Of a stretch of 64,000 nucleotides of DNA, positions 1 through 12,191 are shown one piece after another. The notes below the pieces were generated by a model. It ran no database searches and had not been told where the DNA came from. It saw nothing but the letters and a program-made list of their open reading frames with translations. The stretch covers positions 106,066,099 through 106,130,098 of the forward strand of contig OY821519.1 of assembly GCA_963682025.1 (NCBI GenBank), read 5' to 3'. The position numbers and the translations under genes were made by a program. The stretch is from Cordilura impudica (lineage: Eukaryota; Arthropoda; Insecta; Diptera; Scathophagidae). Each line of letters opens with the position of its first letter. The stretch's first letter is position 1.

Positions 1-1219
1 TATTTTCTAAATAGTTGGAAAGCGTTTGTACACAAACATTTTTTGAAAATTCTTGCAAAACTTTAATTATTCTTAATAAAATTGTTGGATTCTTCTCAAC
101 CCAACCATTTTATCAATTACCAGTTCAGAAAGGGATTTTTGTTTGCAACTACCTTTTTTAACTTCGGAATCCCGTCCATAGCTTATCCAAGTGTATGTTG
201 TCTTATAATTATTTTTATTGAAGTAAAATTACATCTATTTAAAAAAATAAGAAGCATACTTATGCACAGTTAAAATTGGAGAAATAAATAAATGTTGTAG
301 GTTTATATAATTGTAAACCTAGTTCATGTACACTATGTGTGTGCCTCGATTGCATGGAAAAAATCGGTATTTTGCGGACTCATAAAAATAAATTTGGATT
401 TCATCATAAAAAAAGGTTACTTTTATGAAACCGAAAAATCTTTTATATGTACTTTGGATGAGAAAGAAATGATGTACTTTGACGTAGCACAAAATTTAAT
501 AAATGGCTACAAAAATTACTTACCCTCTATAGCTATTCCACAATTGGGACATGTACTAACCCTTTGAACCTCACTTAACTGCCTGTAGCAAATAATATGC
601 AATAAATGATTGCATGGAAGTAGCTTATTTATATCTTCTCTTAACATAGATCCCAAACAAACTGCACATGTGTCCCTGTTTTCCATTTTTTTTATTTAAA
701 ATTTTTTTTATATTTAAATTTTTATTTTTTTATATTTAAATTTGTTGGTATTTTTTAACACTTTGATTTGTTTTTGAGCATAGACTAAAAACAAAAAACA
801 TTTATGTGAAAAAAAAAATTAAAATATTGACACTTTAATATTGCTATTTTTTTAGTATTGGAATTTTCTCTACAGAAAAAAAATTTACTTTAAATACTAT
901 GAAAGTTTCGTAGTTTTCAAAAAATTTTGATAATGAAAAAATATTTAAAAATTTTTAATGCTCCTAAAAGTAACAAATATTTTTTATAAATTTCCCTATT
1001 GAATTAACGAGCTATAGCATTACTTTTTGATCCCTTAAAGATTCATAAATCAATAATTAAAAATATTTACTATACAACTGCATTTAAATACTGCAAGGCA
1101 TTCAAATTAAAATTCCACTAAAAAATTAATAGCGTATTACTTCACCTTCTATTATATATATATATAACATATATTTTATTCATTATTTTTGTAAGGCAAA
1201 AAAATGTTTTATTTTCTGA
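1..1219. other. AT-rich DNA, nothing recognised
   Basis: AT-rich with poly-A/T runs and a (TA)n tract near 1154-1168. Two short open frames (82-273, 337-567) show no motif or family resemblance, and chance frames of this size are common here. I see no gene. Confidence 0.5.
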
Positions 1220-1577
1220 GATACATTTAGACCATTCTGAAATGCATTTAGACAATTGTGAAATACAAATGGAAAATTCTGAAATACAATTGGAATTTTC
1301 AGAAATACAATTAGAATTTTCTGAAATACAATTGGCAATTTATGAAGTACATTTGGAATTTTCTGAAATACAATTAGAAAATTCTGAAATACATTTGGAC
1401 AATTCTGAAATACAATTAGACAATTCTGAAATACAATTAGACAATTCTGAAATACAATTAGACAACTATGAAATACAATTAGACAATTCTGAAATACATT
1501 TAGACAATTTTGAAATACATTTAGACAATTCTGAAATACATTTAGACAATTCTGAAATACAATTGGAATTGGTGTAG
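1220..1577. repeat. 21-bp tandem minisatellite (array 1)
   Basis: About 16 units of a 21-bp monomer close to TTCTGAAATACAATTAGACAA. Because 21 is a multiple of three, the plus strand stays open for 111 codons as a repeated heptapeptide (SEIQLDN-like). I read this as a by-product of the period, not a gene: there is no non-repeat domain and the frame ends where the array ends. Variants alternate ACAATT/ACATTT and GACAA/GGAAT. The same monomer recurs near 23.5 and 24.3 kb. Confidence 0.9.
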
Positions 1578-2900
1578 TAAAAATACTAAAAAAATTACTT
1601 CAGTATATACTGATTTCTTAAAAACCTTTCAATTAAATTGAACATTAACTTTAACGGAAATATATTTAGTTTGCAAATAAGTGAAAGTATTCAAACATTA
1701 CCATACATTAGATGTAATGAGCAGTTTAAGTTCACAGCATGATAAAATAAAAATAAAAAGCCAAAAACTGGGATTATGAAAAAAGGGTCAAAACTAGAAA
1801 ATTCAACTTGGAGGTATACAAGTGTTCCACAAATAAATGTACGAAAATTAATGTAAATACATATGTAAGTATGTTTAACATATGCAGCAATGTCTGGACT
1901 GTTCAATGGATAAACATTCATACTTAAATAACGGAAATCAGCATACCCAAATAAACCCAAAGGAAACGGAAAATACCAAAAAAAAAAAAAAAAAAAAAAA
2001 TAATAATACAAAAAATAATATATACAAATATACACATACACACACACACTTTTTTATGTTTCCAATTTCCTGGTTAAACTTTACACCAGTTGGTTGGACG
2101 AACGTTGGTAAAAAAAAATCAGTAAATTTTTTTTATGCACCATTATGATAAAAACAGAGGATTAATATAAAAATACAGGTAAAAATAAAAAGTTTTTGTT
2201 GTTCAGACATAAAAAGTCTTAACAGTAAGAGATTAAGTACATGCAAAAGGCACGAAATGGTAATGTTTTGTAATTAGAGCATTCAGTTTCATTATGCAGT
2301 ATCACTTAAATAATAATACTGGTAAAGAGAATTGAAATCTTAATTAAAAACTAAAATTATCAAAGGCAAATTAAATGTTTGAATTCATCCGATAAACATT
2401 TATCAGCCGAATCTATTGTCAACAATATTAGTTCTATTTAATAAAGGAACAAGTAAAACTTTAATCTGTTTCAAGCATTGAATTTTCAACAATTTTCAAA
2501 TAAGTTGCACAGCATGACAAAATGAACCTCATCGCTATTTGCTTGTCATTTGATGACTGTTTCACATAGATTTTAATATACCGAATTAGAATCCATAATC
2601 CAATTTTTTCCGTTAACTTGCAATGAGCTACTTTGTCCATCAGTTTCAATTAATTTTTTCCGAAAGCCAAACTTAATTCTGCCTCCATTGAAATATAATA
2701 AATTTGAAACTGAAATAATAAGTCAGGCACGACTAAACTTATAACATTTTTGAAACCCGTGGGTGTTCTTAGGTTAATCGTTTCAAATTTTATCAAAATA
2801 ATAAATAGTGCCGAATGGTAAGATATAAAAAATAACCAAATGACAATCTTGAAATTGCTAATCAGATTGTGGTTGCATTAAATTTTTCATATAGAATTGT
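1578..2900. other. AT-rich DNA, nothing recognised
   Basis: Poly-A around 1980-2000 and a short CA-rich tract near 2033-2049 are the only structured parts. Open frames on either strand here are low-complexity translations. Confidence 0.5.
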
Positions 2901-3850
2901 ATTTTTTTTTTGTTAAAGCCCTCCTTATGTTAGTTATTGAGAAAAACAAACATATTTAAAAAAAATTATAGGTGATCCCAACTTAAAGCGCATTATGTTG
3001 TATCTTAGCTTAGCTTTATATGAAATTGTGATATCAAATAGCGCTTCAGTTTGGTATCACCTATACCTTTTAGCTAATATCTCATTTTATATTAAAAAAG
3101 GTCTTTAATTTGGGATGTCCCAAAAATCAATTTTTATTCAAAAATTAAAAAATCAATATTTCTCTGAAAACTAAGCAAGATAGAGCAAAATAACTTTAAT
3201 TTGAAATTACCTATAAATTTCACCAAAAATTAAATTTTATATAAAAAATTTAAAAAATCATAAAAAAGTTTTACTCAAAAACTAAGCAAGATAAAGAAAA
3301 AAGGGCTTTGAATTGGGATCACCCTTGTTTTTGCAAAAAAAAAAAAAAAAAAAAAAACAATTTAATATGATAATTTAAAAAGAACTTGCATTTTTCTCGA
3401 AAACTAGTCAAGCTAAACCGAAATGGGCTTTAATTTGGGATCACCTAAATTAATCATATATAAGCATTTTTGATGGAAACTTGGCACGATACAGTTAAAT
3501 GGGCTTTAATTTAAATTTGAACCTAAAATCCAATTTTATATGAAAAATTAAAAAAAACGTTAAACTATTTTTTCCAAAAATAAAAAAAAAAACATTAAAA
3601 AGTATGTACCTTTCTGGAAAACTTACTAAATTTACATTTTTCTCGAAAATTAAGCAAAATAGAGCAAAGACGGCTTTAATTTGCAATCATATATGATTTT
3701 CACCAAAACTTTAATGAAAAATTAGCATTTTTCTCGAAAACTAAACGGTTTATAGCAAAAAGGGCTCTAATATGGGTCACCTTTATTTTTTTCTCCAAAA
3801 ATTCAATTTTATATGAAAAATAAACAGGATAATGTAAAAGGGCTTGGCTT
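2900..3850. repeat. Degenerate ~70-120-bp tandem array
   Basis: A recurring block reads roughly 'GGGCTTTAATTTGGGATCACC', then 'CACCAAAAATTCAATTTTATATGAAAAATTAAAAA', then 'TTTCTCGAAAACTAAGCAAGATAGAGCAAAA'. Anchors lie near 3105, 3198, 3305, 3425, 3498, 3670 and 3760, so spacing is irregular and units are diverged. It looks like an old satellite or the interior of a decayed element. No coding signal. Confidence 0.6.
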
Positions 3851-4280
3851 TGCTGTATCTGTATCCTCCACACTTCAGTGCCAGTGGGTATATATAGGTT
3901 TGTCATTCTGTTTGTAACGCATCGAAAAACTAATTTCCGGCCCCGCAATGTATATGTATTCCTGATTCTTATCACAGCTCGAGTCGCTATAGCGATATCC
4001 ATTTGTCTGTTGAAATCATGCTCATTAAAAAAAAAAAAACATTTTGCTGGATAAGGTGACAACAGTATAATTTGCCATAATTCCCAGCAGTCGGGTAATG
4101 AAAATGGGCTTAATGGGGCTTCAACGTGCTTAGATAGGAGCAAAAATATCTAGATACCTCTAAAAAAAACATAAAACCCAGTGTGTTTGTTGTAATATTT
4201 TAGTGGTTGAACATAATAGTTGTACAACAACATTCACAGATCAAAAAGCCACAAAAAAAAAAATGATGCAATCATACCAA

Positions 4281-5280
4281 CGAATCGTTATCGTTATAAT
4301 AAAAAAAAATCGCCAATATGAAAGAAAAAGTGAAAACGAAAAATGGAAAATGGAAAATGAAAAATGGAAAATGAAAAATGGAAAATGAAAAATGAAAAAC
4401 GGAAAATGAAAAATTGAAAATGGGAAATAAAAAATTGAATATAGAAAATCAAAATTGGAGAATGGAAAATGAAAAATTGAAAATGAAAAATGAAAAATCG
4501 AAAATGGAAAATAGAAAATGAAAAATGTTAGTAGTATTGCCACATATTTTTTTTTTTTTTTATCGTTATCGTTATAATAAAAAAAAATCGCCAATATGAA
4601 AGAAAAAATGAAAACGAAAAATGGAAAATGGAAAATGAAAAATGGAAAATGAAAAATGGAAAATGAAAAATTAAAAACGTAAAATGAAAAATTGAAAATG
4701 GGAAATGAAAAATGGAATATAGAAAATCAAAATTGGAGAATGGAAAATGAAAAATTGAAAATGAAAAATGAAAAATCGAAAATGGAAAATAGAAAATGAA
4801 AAATGGAGAATGGAAAATGAAAAATGGAATATGGAAAATGAAAAACGGAAAATAGAAAATGAAAAACGGAGAATGGAAAATGAAAAATGGAAATTAGAAA
4901 ATGAAAACTGGAAAATAAAAAATTTAAAATGAAAACTGAAAATTGAAAAATGGAGAATGGAAAATGAAAAATGAAATATGGAAAATGGAAAATAGAAAAT
5001 GAAAAACGGAGAATCGAAAATGGAAAATGAAAAACGGAAAATAGAATATGAAAAAAAGATAATAAAAAATGGCGAATGGAAAATGAAAAATGGAAAATGA
5101 AAAAATGGAAAATGGAATATGAAAAACGAAAAACGAAAAATGAAAAATGAAAATTGAAAAATGAAAAACTAAAAATGAAAAACGAAAAATAAAAGATGAA
5201 AAATGTAAAATGGAAAATATAAAACGAAAAAAGAAAAATGAAAAATGGATATTGGAAAATGAAAAATAAAAAATGTTAAT
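4281..5280. repeat. Purine-rich GAAAATG minisatellite, block 1
   Basis: About 1 kb built of short variants such as GGAAAATGAAAAATGGAAAAT (7-, 8- and 13-bp subunits). The opening ~250 bp is itself duplicated: CGTTATCGTTATAAT starts at about 4286 and again at about 4563, each followed by the same array start. Strong strand asymmetry (the plus strand is almost free of pyrimidines other than T). Confidence 0.9.
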
Positions 5281-5287
5281 AGAAAAA

Positions 5288-5503
5288 CAAGTAAGAAAAT
5301 TATGGTCGGTCTAGACCGACTATACGATACCCTATACCATGCGTTTAGAAACTCTTAGGCCCAACTAACTGGACATAGAAACTAAGCAAAAACCAAATTT
5401 GAGTGGTATTTTTATTAATTTTTTTGGCTGCAGATATGAAAAAGTTTATATCGGATGCTATATCTATATGGGGACTAGGTCCAAAAATGGACCGATCCTG
5501 ATT
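5288..5503 (+). mobile_element. Mini-me/DINE-like element, truncated copy
   Basis: First of about 14 copies of one family. It begins CAAGTAAGAAAATTAT, then the 16-bp palindrome GTCGGTCTAGACCGAC, then CGATACCCTATACCATG, and breaks off near GGACCGATCCTGA at about 5503; the distal 550 bp, including the microsatellite, is absent. Short open frames here are shared by all copies because the DNA is conserved, not because they encode protein. Confidence 0.75.
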
Positions 5504-5947
5504 TGAGAACATATGCATCTTTTTATGCAAGCCCTTCAGCAGTGAAATTATCAAGATATCATATTAGTCTCGCGGCAGCTGGTGTTGTCTGTTTTAATGG
5601 TTTTTTAGTAAGTGGCATCAAAATCATGATATTCGCCTGATTTACCACCACGTGACATCCGGCTATTGAATAAATTCATAACTCCACCTCGCAATAGATT
5701 GAGGATATAAAATTCGAATCGCTGAGTTCTTTGAAGGCCACTCCGAAAATCAACTTTAAACAGCTATTTCGAGGATTGGCAAAAATGTGTAATGTACTTT
5801 TGGAAAAATAAATAAATAATATTCATTCACCTTTTCATTTGAATACAGTACTTGGTAAGATTATATGCATACTCATACTTAAGTAAATTCCTATAATTCC
5901 CATTTGAATAGTCTCCTTTTTATAACATATTACCACAACAATAGCAA
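5504..5947. other. Unrecognised spacer
   Basis: About 440 bp between two mini-me-like copies, more complex than the neighbouring satellite. No repeat partner or family resemblance seen. Confidence 0.4.
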
Positions 5948-6736
5948 CAAGTAAGAAAATTATAGTCGGTCTAGAACGACTATACGATACCCTATACCAT
6001 GCGTTTAGAGACACTATCTCTCTGGCCCAACTAACTGCGTATATATAATAAGCATAAACCAAATTTGAGTGAGATTTTTATTAATTTTTTTGGCCGCAGA
6101 TATGAAAAAGTTCATATCGGATGCTATATCTATATGGGTACTAGGCCCAAAAATGGACCGATCCTGACCATGTTGGTAAGGTCTCTTGTATTTTGCAAGA
6201 ATATATACAAACAAAATTTGAGAAGAACCAGTGCAATATTTTTGTTTTTTGATAGATTTAAGTGAAGATCGGGAAGCAGCTCTATATGGGACCTATGACT
6301 AAGAATTGTCCCATAGGGATCATTTTGGTCTACTGATTAATGGATGTAATAAACACATACAAACCCAATTTGACTAAGATTTATATCATAATTTGGATCT
6401 TATGGCAATTAAAGTCGATTTCATAGGGGCTATTTGTATGGGGGCTAGGTCTGGACATGGACCGATTCTTTCCAGTTTCAGTACTGTTGATCATATGGCC
6501 AATAGAGGCTTATATACCAAATTTCATCAAAATGTATTCATATTTGCGACCTGCAGTTTGATTACAAGCTTTACATGGACACACAGACGGACGGACGGAC
6601 ATCGTTAAATCGAATCAGATAGTGATTCTGATTCGATCGGCATAATTAAAGATGGGTGTAGGTCAAATATTTTTGGTATTTACAAACAGCAGCACAAAGT
6701 CATTATACCCAAACCACATAGTGGTATAGGGTATAA
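5948..6736 (+). mobile_element. Mini-me/DINE-like element, full-length copy
   Basis: Runs from CAAGTAAG to GGTATAGGGTATAA. In order: subterminal ATACCCTATACCATG; a core conserved in all copies (GACCGATCCTGACCAT, AGATCGGGAAGCAGCTCTA, GACCTGCAGTTTGATTACAA); (GGAC)n near 6587-6600; and a terminal imperfect hairpin TATACCC...CACATAGTG...GGGTATA. Subterminal inverted repeats plus a (GTCY)n tract and core match what is known of dipteran mini-me/DINE-1 elements, which are non-autonomous and Helitron-related. The family name is inference from this architecture. Confidence 0.85.
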
Positions 6737-6942
6737 TGATAATTGAAAAACGAAAAATTAAAAATGAAAAATTAAAAATGAAAAATGGAAAATAGAAAAT
6801 GGAGAATGAAAATGAAAAATTAATTTTGAAAATTGAAAAATGGAAAATGGAAAATGAAAATTGAAAAATGAGAAATGAAAAATGGAAAACGGAAAATGGG
6901 AAATGAAAAATTAATAATTAAAAATTGAAAAATAAAAAGTAA
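6737..6942. repeat. Purine-rich GAAAATG minisatellite, block 2
   Basis: Same AAAATGAAAAATGG motif set as 4281-5280, here sandwiched between two mini-me-like copies, suggesting one array later split by insertions. Confidence 0.8.
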
Positions 6943-7718
6943 CAAGTAAGAAAATTATAGTCGGTCTAGACCGACTATACGATACCCTATACCATGCGTT
7001 TAGAAACCCTATCTCTTAGGCCCAACTAACTGGACATAGAAAATAAGCAAAAACCAAATTTGAGTGGGATTTTTATTAATTTTTTTGGCTGTAGATATAA
7101 AAAAGTTCATATCGGATGCTATATCTATAAAGGGGCTAGGTCCAAAAATGGACCGATCCTGATCATGTTTGGTAAAGTCTCTTGTATTTTGCAAAAATAT
7201 GTACAAACAAAATTTGAGAAGAATCAGTGCAATATTTTTGTTTTTTAATAGATTTAACTGAAGATCGGGAAGCAGCTCTATATGGGGTCAAAGGAATCAT
7301 TTTTGGACTACTCATTAGTGGATGTAATGAACGCATACAAATCCAATTTGAGTAAGATCTATATGACAATTTGGATCTTATGGCAATTTATGTCGATTTC
7401 ATATGGGTAATTTGTATGGGGGCTAGGTCTAAACATGGACCGATTCCCACCAATTTCAACAGAGTTCATCCCATAGTTGATAAAAGCTTACATACCAAAT
7501 CTCATCAAAATATATTCATATTTGCGACCTGCAGTTTGATTACAAGCTTTACATGGACACACAGACGGACGGACGGACGGACATTGTTAAATCAACTCAG
7601 AAAGTGATTCTGATTCGATCGGTATAATTAAAGATGGGTCTAGGTCAAATATTTTTGGTTGTTACAAACAGCAGCACAAAGTCATTATACCCAAACCACA
7701 TAGTGGTATAGGGTATAA
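6943..7718 (+). mobile_element. Mini-me/DINE-like element, full-length copy
   Basis: CAAGTAAG at 6943 to GGGTATAA at about 7718, with palindrome, core and a longer (GGAC)n tract (about 7566-7583). It has lost about 25 bp in the 'CTATGACTAAGAATTGTCC' segment relative to the copy at 5948. Confidence 0.85.
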
Positions 7719-7995
7719 AAATGGTAAATGCAAGTTCGAAAAGGAAATTTGCAAAAGGAAAATGGAAAATGAAAAATGAAAATAAAAAATGAAAAATGGA
7801 GAATTAAAAATTAAATTTGAAATTTAAAAATGGACAACGGAGAATGGAAAAGAAAAAATGAAAAATGAAATAAAATAATTGAAAAATGAAAAATGGATAA
7901 TGAAAAATGGAAAATGGAAAATTGAATATGAAAAATGAGAAATGAAAAATGAAAAACGAAAAATGAAAAATGGAAAATGGAAAATTTAAAATTAT
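7719..7995. repeat. Purine-rich GAAAATG minisatellite, block 3
   Basis: Third block of the array, ending where the TTTGTTAGATTTATCG segment begins. Confidence 0.8.
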
Positions 7996-8140
7996 ATTTT
8001 GTTAGATTTATCGTCATTTTTCAGACATATTGCAATTACTACTGTAATTAATATGCAATTTTTAATTTTGTTTAAATGGTGCGTGGTAAAGAAGAAGAAA
8101 GCATATATTTCAAAAATTCATAACTGCACTGTATTCTTAA
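7996..8140 (+). repeat. Duplicated inner segment of the 8.5/10.7 kb foldback
   Basis: Contains GTTAGATTTATCGTCATTTT, CAGACATATTGCAATTACTA and GGTGCGTGGTAAAGAAGAAG, ending AACTGCACTGTATTCTTA. The same order occurs inverted at about 10490-10630, and the first half recurs directly at about 8597-8680. It therefore looks like a displaced or duplicated part of the left foldback arm. Confidence 0.7.
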
Positions 8141-8490
8141 TCGGACCGGTTTCTGGCATTTCAGCCTTCATCAACGATTTATTGAACATTGTGATAATTG
8201 TTATGTTTTAATTGAATAGATTGTTTCTATATGAAAATTTTTTCTACTTAGGGCGGCCGTGATGTTTGAACCATGAACCTTCACATACACTCGTACTTGC
8301 ACTTTTTGGTCAGCGCTTTAACACACTCACCTAAAGTCAGGCCTACGAGCAGTGTGGTTAGATTCAGTTTTCGTACCATACAGCTTTACTTTGTATTAAT
8401 TTCAGAAAATACAACTCTGTCCAAACAAACAATCGTTATTTTTGAATTTTGAATATTTTTTGCATTTATACTTCTAATTTCCACTATTCT

Positions 8491-8680
8491 CAGTTTTCGT
8501 TAGAGTTGTCATATGTGATGTACGGTTTTTGTACATACCTACATATGCACTTTACATATATTTGAGATGACGCTTTGAAGCGAAGAAATTTTTTGTTTGT
8601 TAGATTTATCGTCATTTTTCAGACATATTGCAATTACTACTGTAATTAATTGCAATTTTTAATTTTGTTTAACTTTATCT
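8491..8680 (+). repeat. Foldback left arm
   Basis: Starts CAGTTTTCGTTAGAGTTG and includes GTGATGTACGG and GATTTATCGTCATTTTTCAG. It is the inverse of the right arm ending at 10727. Left and right flanks (ACTATTCT and AAATTAAA) do not match, so no TSD is left. Confidence 0.7.
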
Positions 8681-9538
8681 TGATAAAATATTTCTTTTTT
8701 TGTTCATATTTTTGCATTTAAATTATTTAAGAAATTAGTGCAGGGTAATAACTTTTGGAGTTACTCATTGTATTAACACCTTTCGTATTTGCAAGTGCCC
8801 CTATATTAAAACAAGAAAAAATGTTAATAAAATATTTATCGCTAAATCGATTTATTTTCTTTACCTTATTCTTTCAATTGAATTAAAATAGGTTCGCATT
8901 GGTTTTACCAAGAATATAAATATTCCGGTTGAGGGTATCTAAGATTCAGCCGAATTTAACATTCTTACTTGTTGCACATCAAATTGGAATTTTGGTAAAA
9001 ATCAGAGGTGATCCTAATTAAATCTCTTTTGGTATATTGCTTTTTTTCGAGAAAATTGCATTTACATGTTTTTTTATTTATTTTTCATATAAACTTGGCA
9101 AGCTCTGGAAAATTGATTTTCATTAATTATTGAAAAAAATAGTATACCTGATGTTGAAAATCGACGACTGTCTTTTGTGATATTTGCCATAGTTTATAAA
9201 GAAATTTCAATAAAATTTGCAAAAAATATATCAATATTAAAAAAATAAAATAAAACTATTTATTACGCCCTTTATTTTAACTCGTAGCGTCTGCTTGTCT
9301 GTCTGCTGAAAAAATTTAGATCGATTTTTAGCCCTTTTCCCATGTTTCAATCGAGCTGAAATTCTGCAGTCAGACTCGTAACAATGATAGAAATCATGTA
9401 ACAAATTTTGTCAAAAAAATTTAATTGGATTTTTAAAAATTTTAACGAATTTGAGATTTTTGATTTATATTAATTTTCAGTCAATCAATTACTTAAATAC
9501 AATGAAAAAATGGTTACTTGGTTTTTATGGGTTAGTTT
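8681..9538. other. Interior of foldback, nothing recognised
   Basis: AT-rich spacer between the left arm and the inserted mini-me-like copy. No coding signal. A fragment near 9005 (AGGTGATCCTAATTAAA) weakly resembles the array at 2900-3850. Confidence 0.35.
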
Positions 9539-10297
9539 TTATACCCTATGCCACCATGTGGTTTGGGTATGATGACTGTATGCTGCTGTTTGTAACTACC
9601 AAAAATATTTTGACCTATACCGACCGACTCAGAATCACTTTCTGAGGCGTCCGTCCGTCTGTGTGTCCATGTAAACCTTGTAATCAAACTACAGGTCACA
9701 AATATGAATATATTTTGATAATGTTTGTCATATAAGCTTTTGCTGATGATAGCATGAACGTAATTGAAATTGGTGAAATTCGGTCCATGTTCAGACCTAG
9801 TCCCCATACAAATGACCCCTATGAAAGCGACATAAATTGACATCAGATCAAAATTATCATATAGATATCAGTCAAATAGGGTTTGTATGAATTTATTGTA
9901 TCCATTCATGACTAGTCCAAACAAAATCCCTATAGAAAAATTGTTAGTCGTAGGCCCCATATAGAGCTGCTTCCCGATCTTCAATTAAATCTATCAACAA
10001 CCAAAAATATTGCACAGACTTTTCTCAAATTTGGTTTGTATATTTTCTTTCAAGATATAAGTGACTTTACCAAATATTGTCAGAATTAATCCTTTTTTCG
10101 ACCTAATCCCCATACATATATAGCACCCGATATGAACTTTTTCATATCTGCAGCCAAAAAAATTAATGACAGTGCCACTCAAATTTGGTTTATGCTTATT
10201 TTATATATCCAATTAGTTGGATCGAAGGGATAGGGTTTCTAAACCATGGTATAGGGTATCGTATAGTCGGTCTAGACCGACCATAATTTTTTACTTG
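9539..10297 (-). mobile_element. Mini-me/DINE-like element, inverted copy
   Basis: Reads on the plus strand from TTATACCCTATGCCACCATG to AATTTTTTACTTG, so the family runs on the minus strand. The microsatellite is short (about 9649-9666) and the palindrome is intact (about 10266-10281). It lies between the arms of the 8491/10727 foldback. Confidence 0.85.
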
Positions 10298-10321
10298 TTT
10301 TTTATTTATTCTTTCGTAAAA

Positions 10322-10453
10322 ATGTGTGGGAAAAAACAATATTTCGTTAAAAAAAGTCGCGCATTGTTAAGTGCATCAGCATCAGAATATATAGAAAAAT
10401 CATTCTGTAGAGACGATACTAATCAGTATATTCCCATTGATGTATATTTATAA
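10322..10453 (+). other. Small unrecognised open frame in foldback
   Basis: A 43-codon frame (starting MCGKKQYFVKKSRALLS) between the mini-me-like copy and the right foldback arm. Less AT-biased than its surroundings and without low-complexity runs, so it could be the tail of a lost TE gene. No family recognised. Confidence 0.15.
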
Positions 10454-10479
10454 AACACCATAATACACTACTCCCCTCG

Positions 10480-10727
10480 TAAGATTAAGAATACAGTGTA
10501 GTTATGAATTTTTGAAATAAATGCTTTCTTCTTCTCTACCACGCACCATTGAAACAAAATTAAAATTTGCATATTAATTAGAGTATTAATTTCAATATGT
10601 CTGAAAAAGACTTCAAATCTAACAAACAAAAAATTTTCGCTTCAAAGCATAATCTCAAATATTTGTGCAATATGTAGTATGTACAAACCGTACATCACAT
10701 GTGGCAACTCTTACGAAACACAAACTG
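10480..10727 (-). repeat. Foldback right arm
   Basis: Reverse complement of 8491-8680 plus 7996-8140. It ends GTGGCAACTCTTACGAAACACAAACTG; reading inward on the minus strand gives CAGTTTGTGTTTCG, matching CAGTTTTCG on the left. Confidence 0.7.
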
Positions 10728-12191
10728 AAATTAAAAAAAAATATTGCGATTCAGGAGACATTAATACATTTCAGGATAAGAAGACATTAGTTTAAATTCA
10801 ATGAAGTTTAGAAAACCTCAAATGATATTTAAGAATTGCGAACATAAAAATTGTTACATAAATAAAGCGCAATTGAAGAGAATGTTATTTATATATTATT
10901 TTTTCACAACTTTTCTGGATGAAAATTTGAAGTTTTCCAGAAAAAAAAATAACAAATTATTTTTTTTTTTAATTTTTGGGACATTTGGTTTTTGCGGTTG
11001 GTATCTCTAATTTGAGCCAGTGTTCTTGATGTCTTCAAAATTGGACTTCATGGTATGCAATGTAAATACCCAAAAAATTAAAGTTCGAAAATAATTCGCA
11101 GGTATTTGGAGTCAATAAATGAAAATATATTTTATTAACATAATTTAATTCAAAATCAAAAGTTGGTTGGCATCACTGGGTTAAGTTTGTATTGTATTGT
11201 GTTATTTTGTGTTACCATAAAATCTAATAGTAAAAACACCCTTTTAATTAGAAAAAAAATCAATTCTCTATGTTTACCAAATATGACAATATTTTAACAA
11301 AAAAATTGAGAGTTTTTTTTTTGTTATTTTTTTGTTACTCCATCCGACCTATATGGCTGCAATGAAGAGTTTTTTGGCCAGTTAAAAGAAACTATACAGC
11401 CATTTCCAATTAGCACGATTTAATGCGTATAGCCAGCCACCCTACACAACCATTACCTTTTAATTTGCAAAAACTTAAACTAAATTAAACGAGAGGTTAT
11501 GTCATATAACCGGAATCGCATGCATATAGATATATAACCTAAATTAATGCCGATCAACAACAACGATGACCAACAAGCAAACACCGAAACGTGTTTTCTT
11601 TTATCCGAAATAATAGAAAAGATGAAAACGATATTTCCTCGTTGAAGGGCGAATTACCAACTCTTGAAATAAACAATAATCATCTGTTATGCGGATCAAT
11701 CCAAAGAATTTGCTGAAATAATTTGATATTAAGTTTAACAAATTGTTTACTTTTTCAAATATTTTGTTTGCATTTATTATCAATACTCAAACTCAAAAGA
11801 AAAAATTTAATAAAATGTTCACTTAGATCCCTAAATTTTTTTGGCTGTCAGCAAATATAAACAAATTTATCTCAGCACGTAAATATGATTTTTATGTTTT
11901 TTATTTTACTTTTACAAAACTGTTAGTACCAGTAACTTTTTATTTGTTTTTATTGAAGTTTTGTATTAATTACACTTTTGTATATTTATATTGACTTATT
12001 AAAAAACTAATACAGATAGAAATAATTAACTTTTTACTGTTTTAAGGCAAGATCAGAATTGCCGAAATTTTTAGTCAAGACTAATTTTAGACTTTTTTTA
12101 AATTTCGCACAATTTTTAAGCTCACAAAAATTACTTTGACTTTGAATATTCTAAGAGTATTGAGTATTCTAAGAGAACCATTAATGGTTTA
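10728..12191. other. AT-rich DNA, nothing recognised
   Basis: No repeat partner, family motif or coding bias seen. Short frames (for example 10801-11010 and 11601-11783 minus) lack any recognisable domain. Confidence 0.45.

Noticed and set aside
1242..1577. 111-codon open frame of repeated SEIQLDN heptapeptides as a structural or secreted protein
   Set aside because: The period of 21 bp keeps the frame open automatically; no start context, non-repeat domain or continuation, and the same repeat is non-coding at 23.5 kb.
6587..6600. (GGAC)n and (GACA)n tracts as a CRISPR-like array
   Set aside because: Tetranucleotide microsatellites without spacers, inside eukaryotic mobile elements.
7060..7607. 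Recurring frames MSGIFINFFGCRYEKVHIG and MDLMAIYVDFIGVICMG as a conserved small protein family
   Set aside because: They occur in nearly every mini-me-like copy because the DNA is conserved; they also read open on the opposite strand and break freely between copies.
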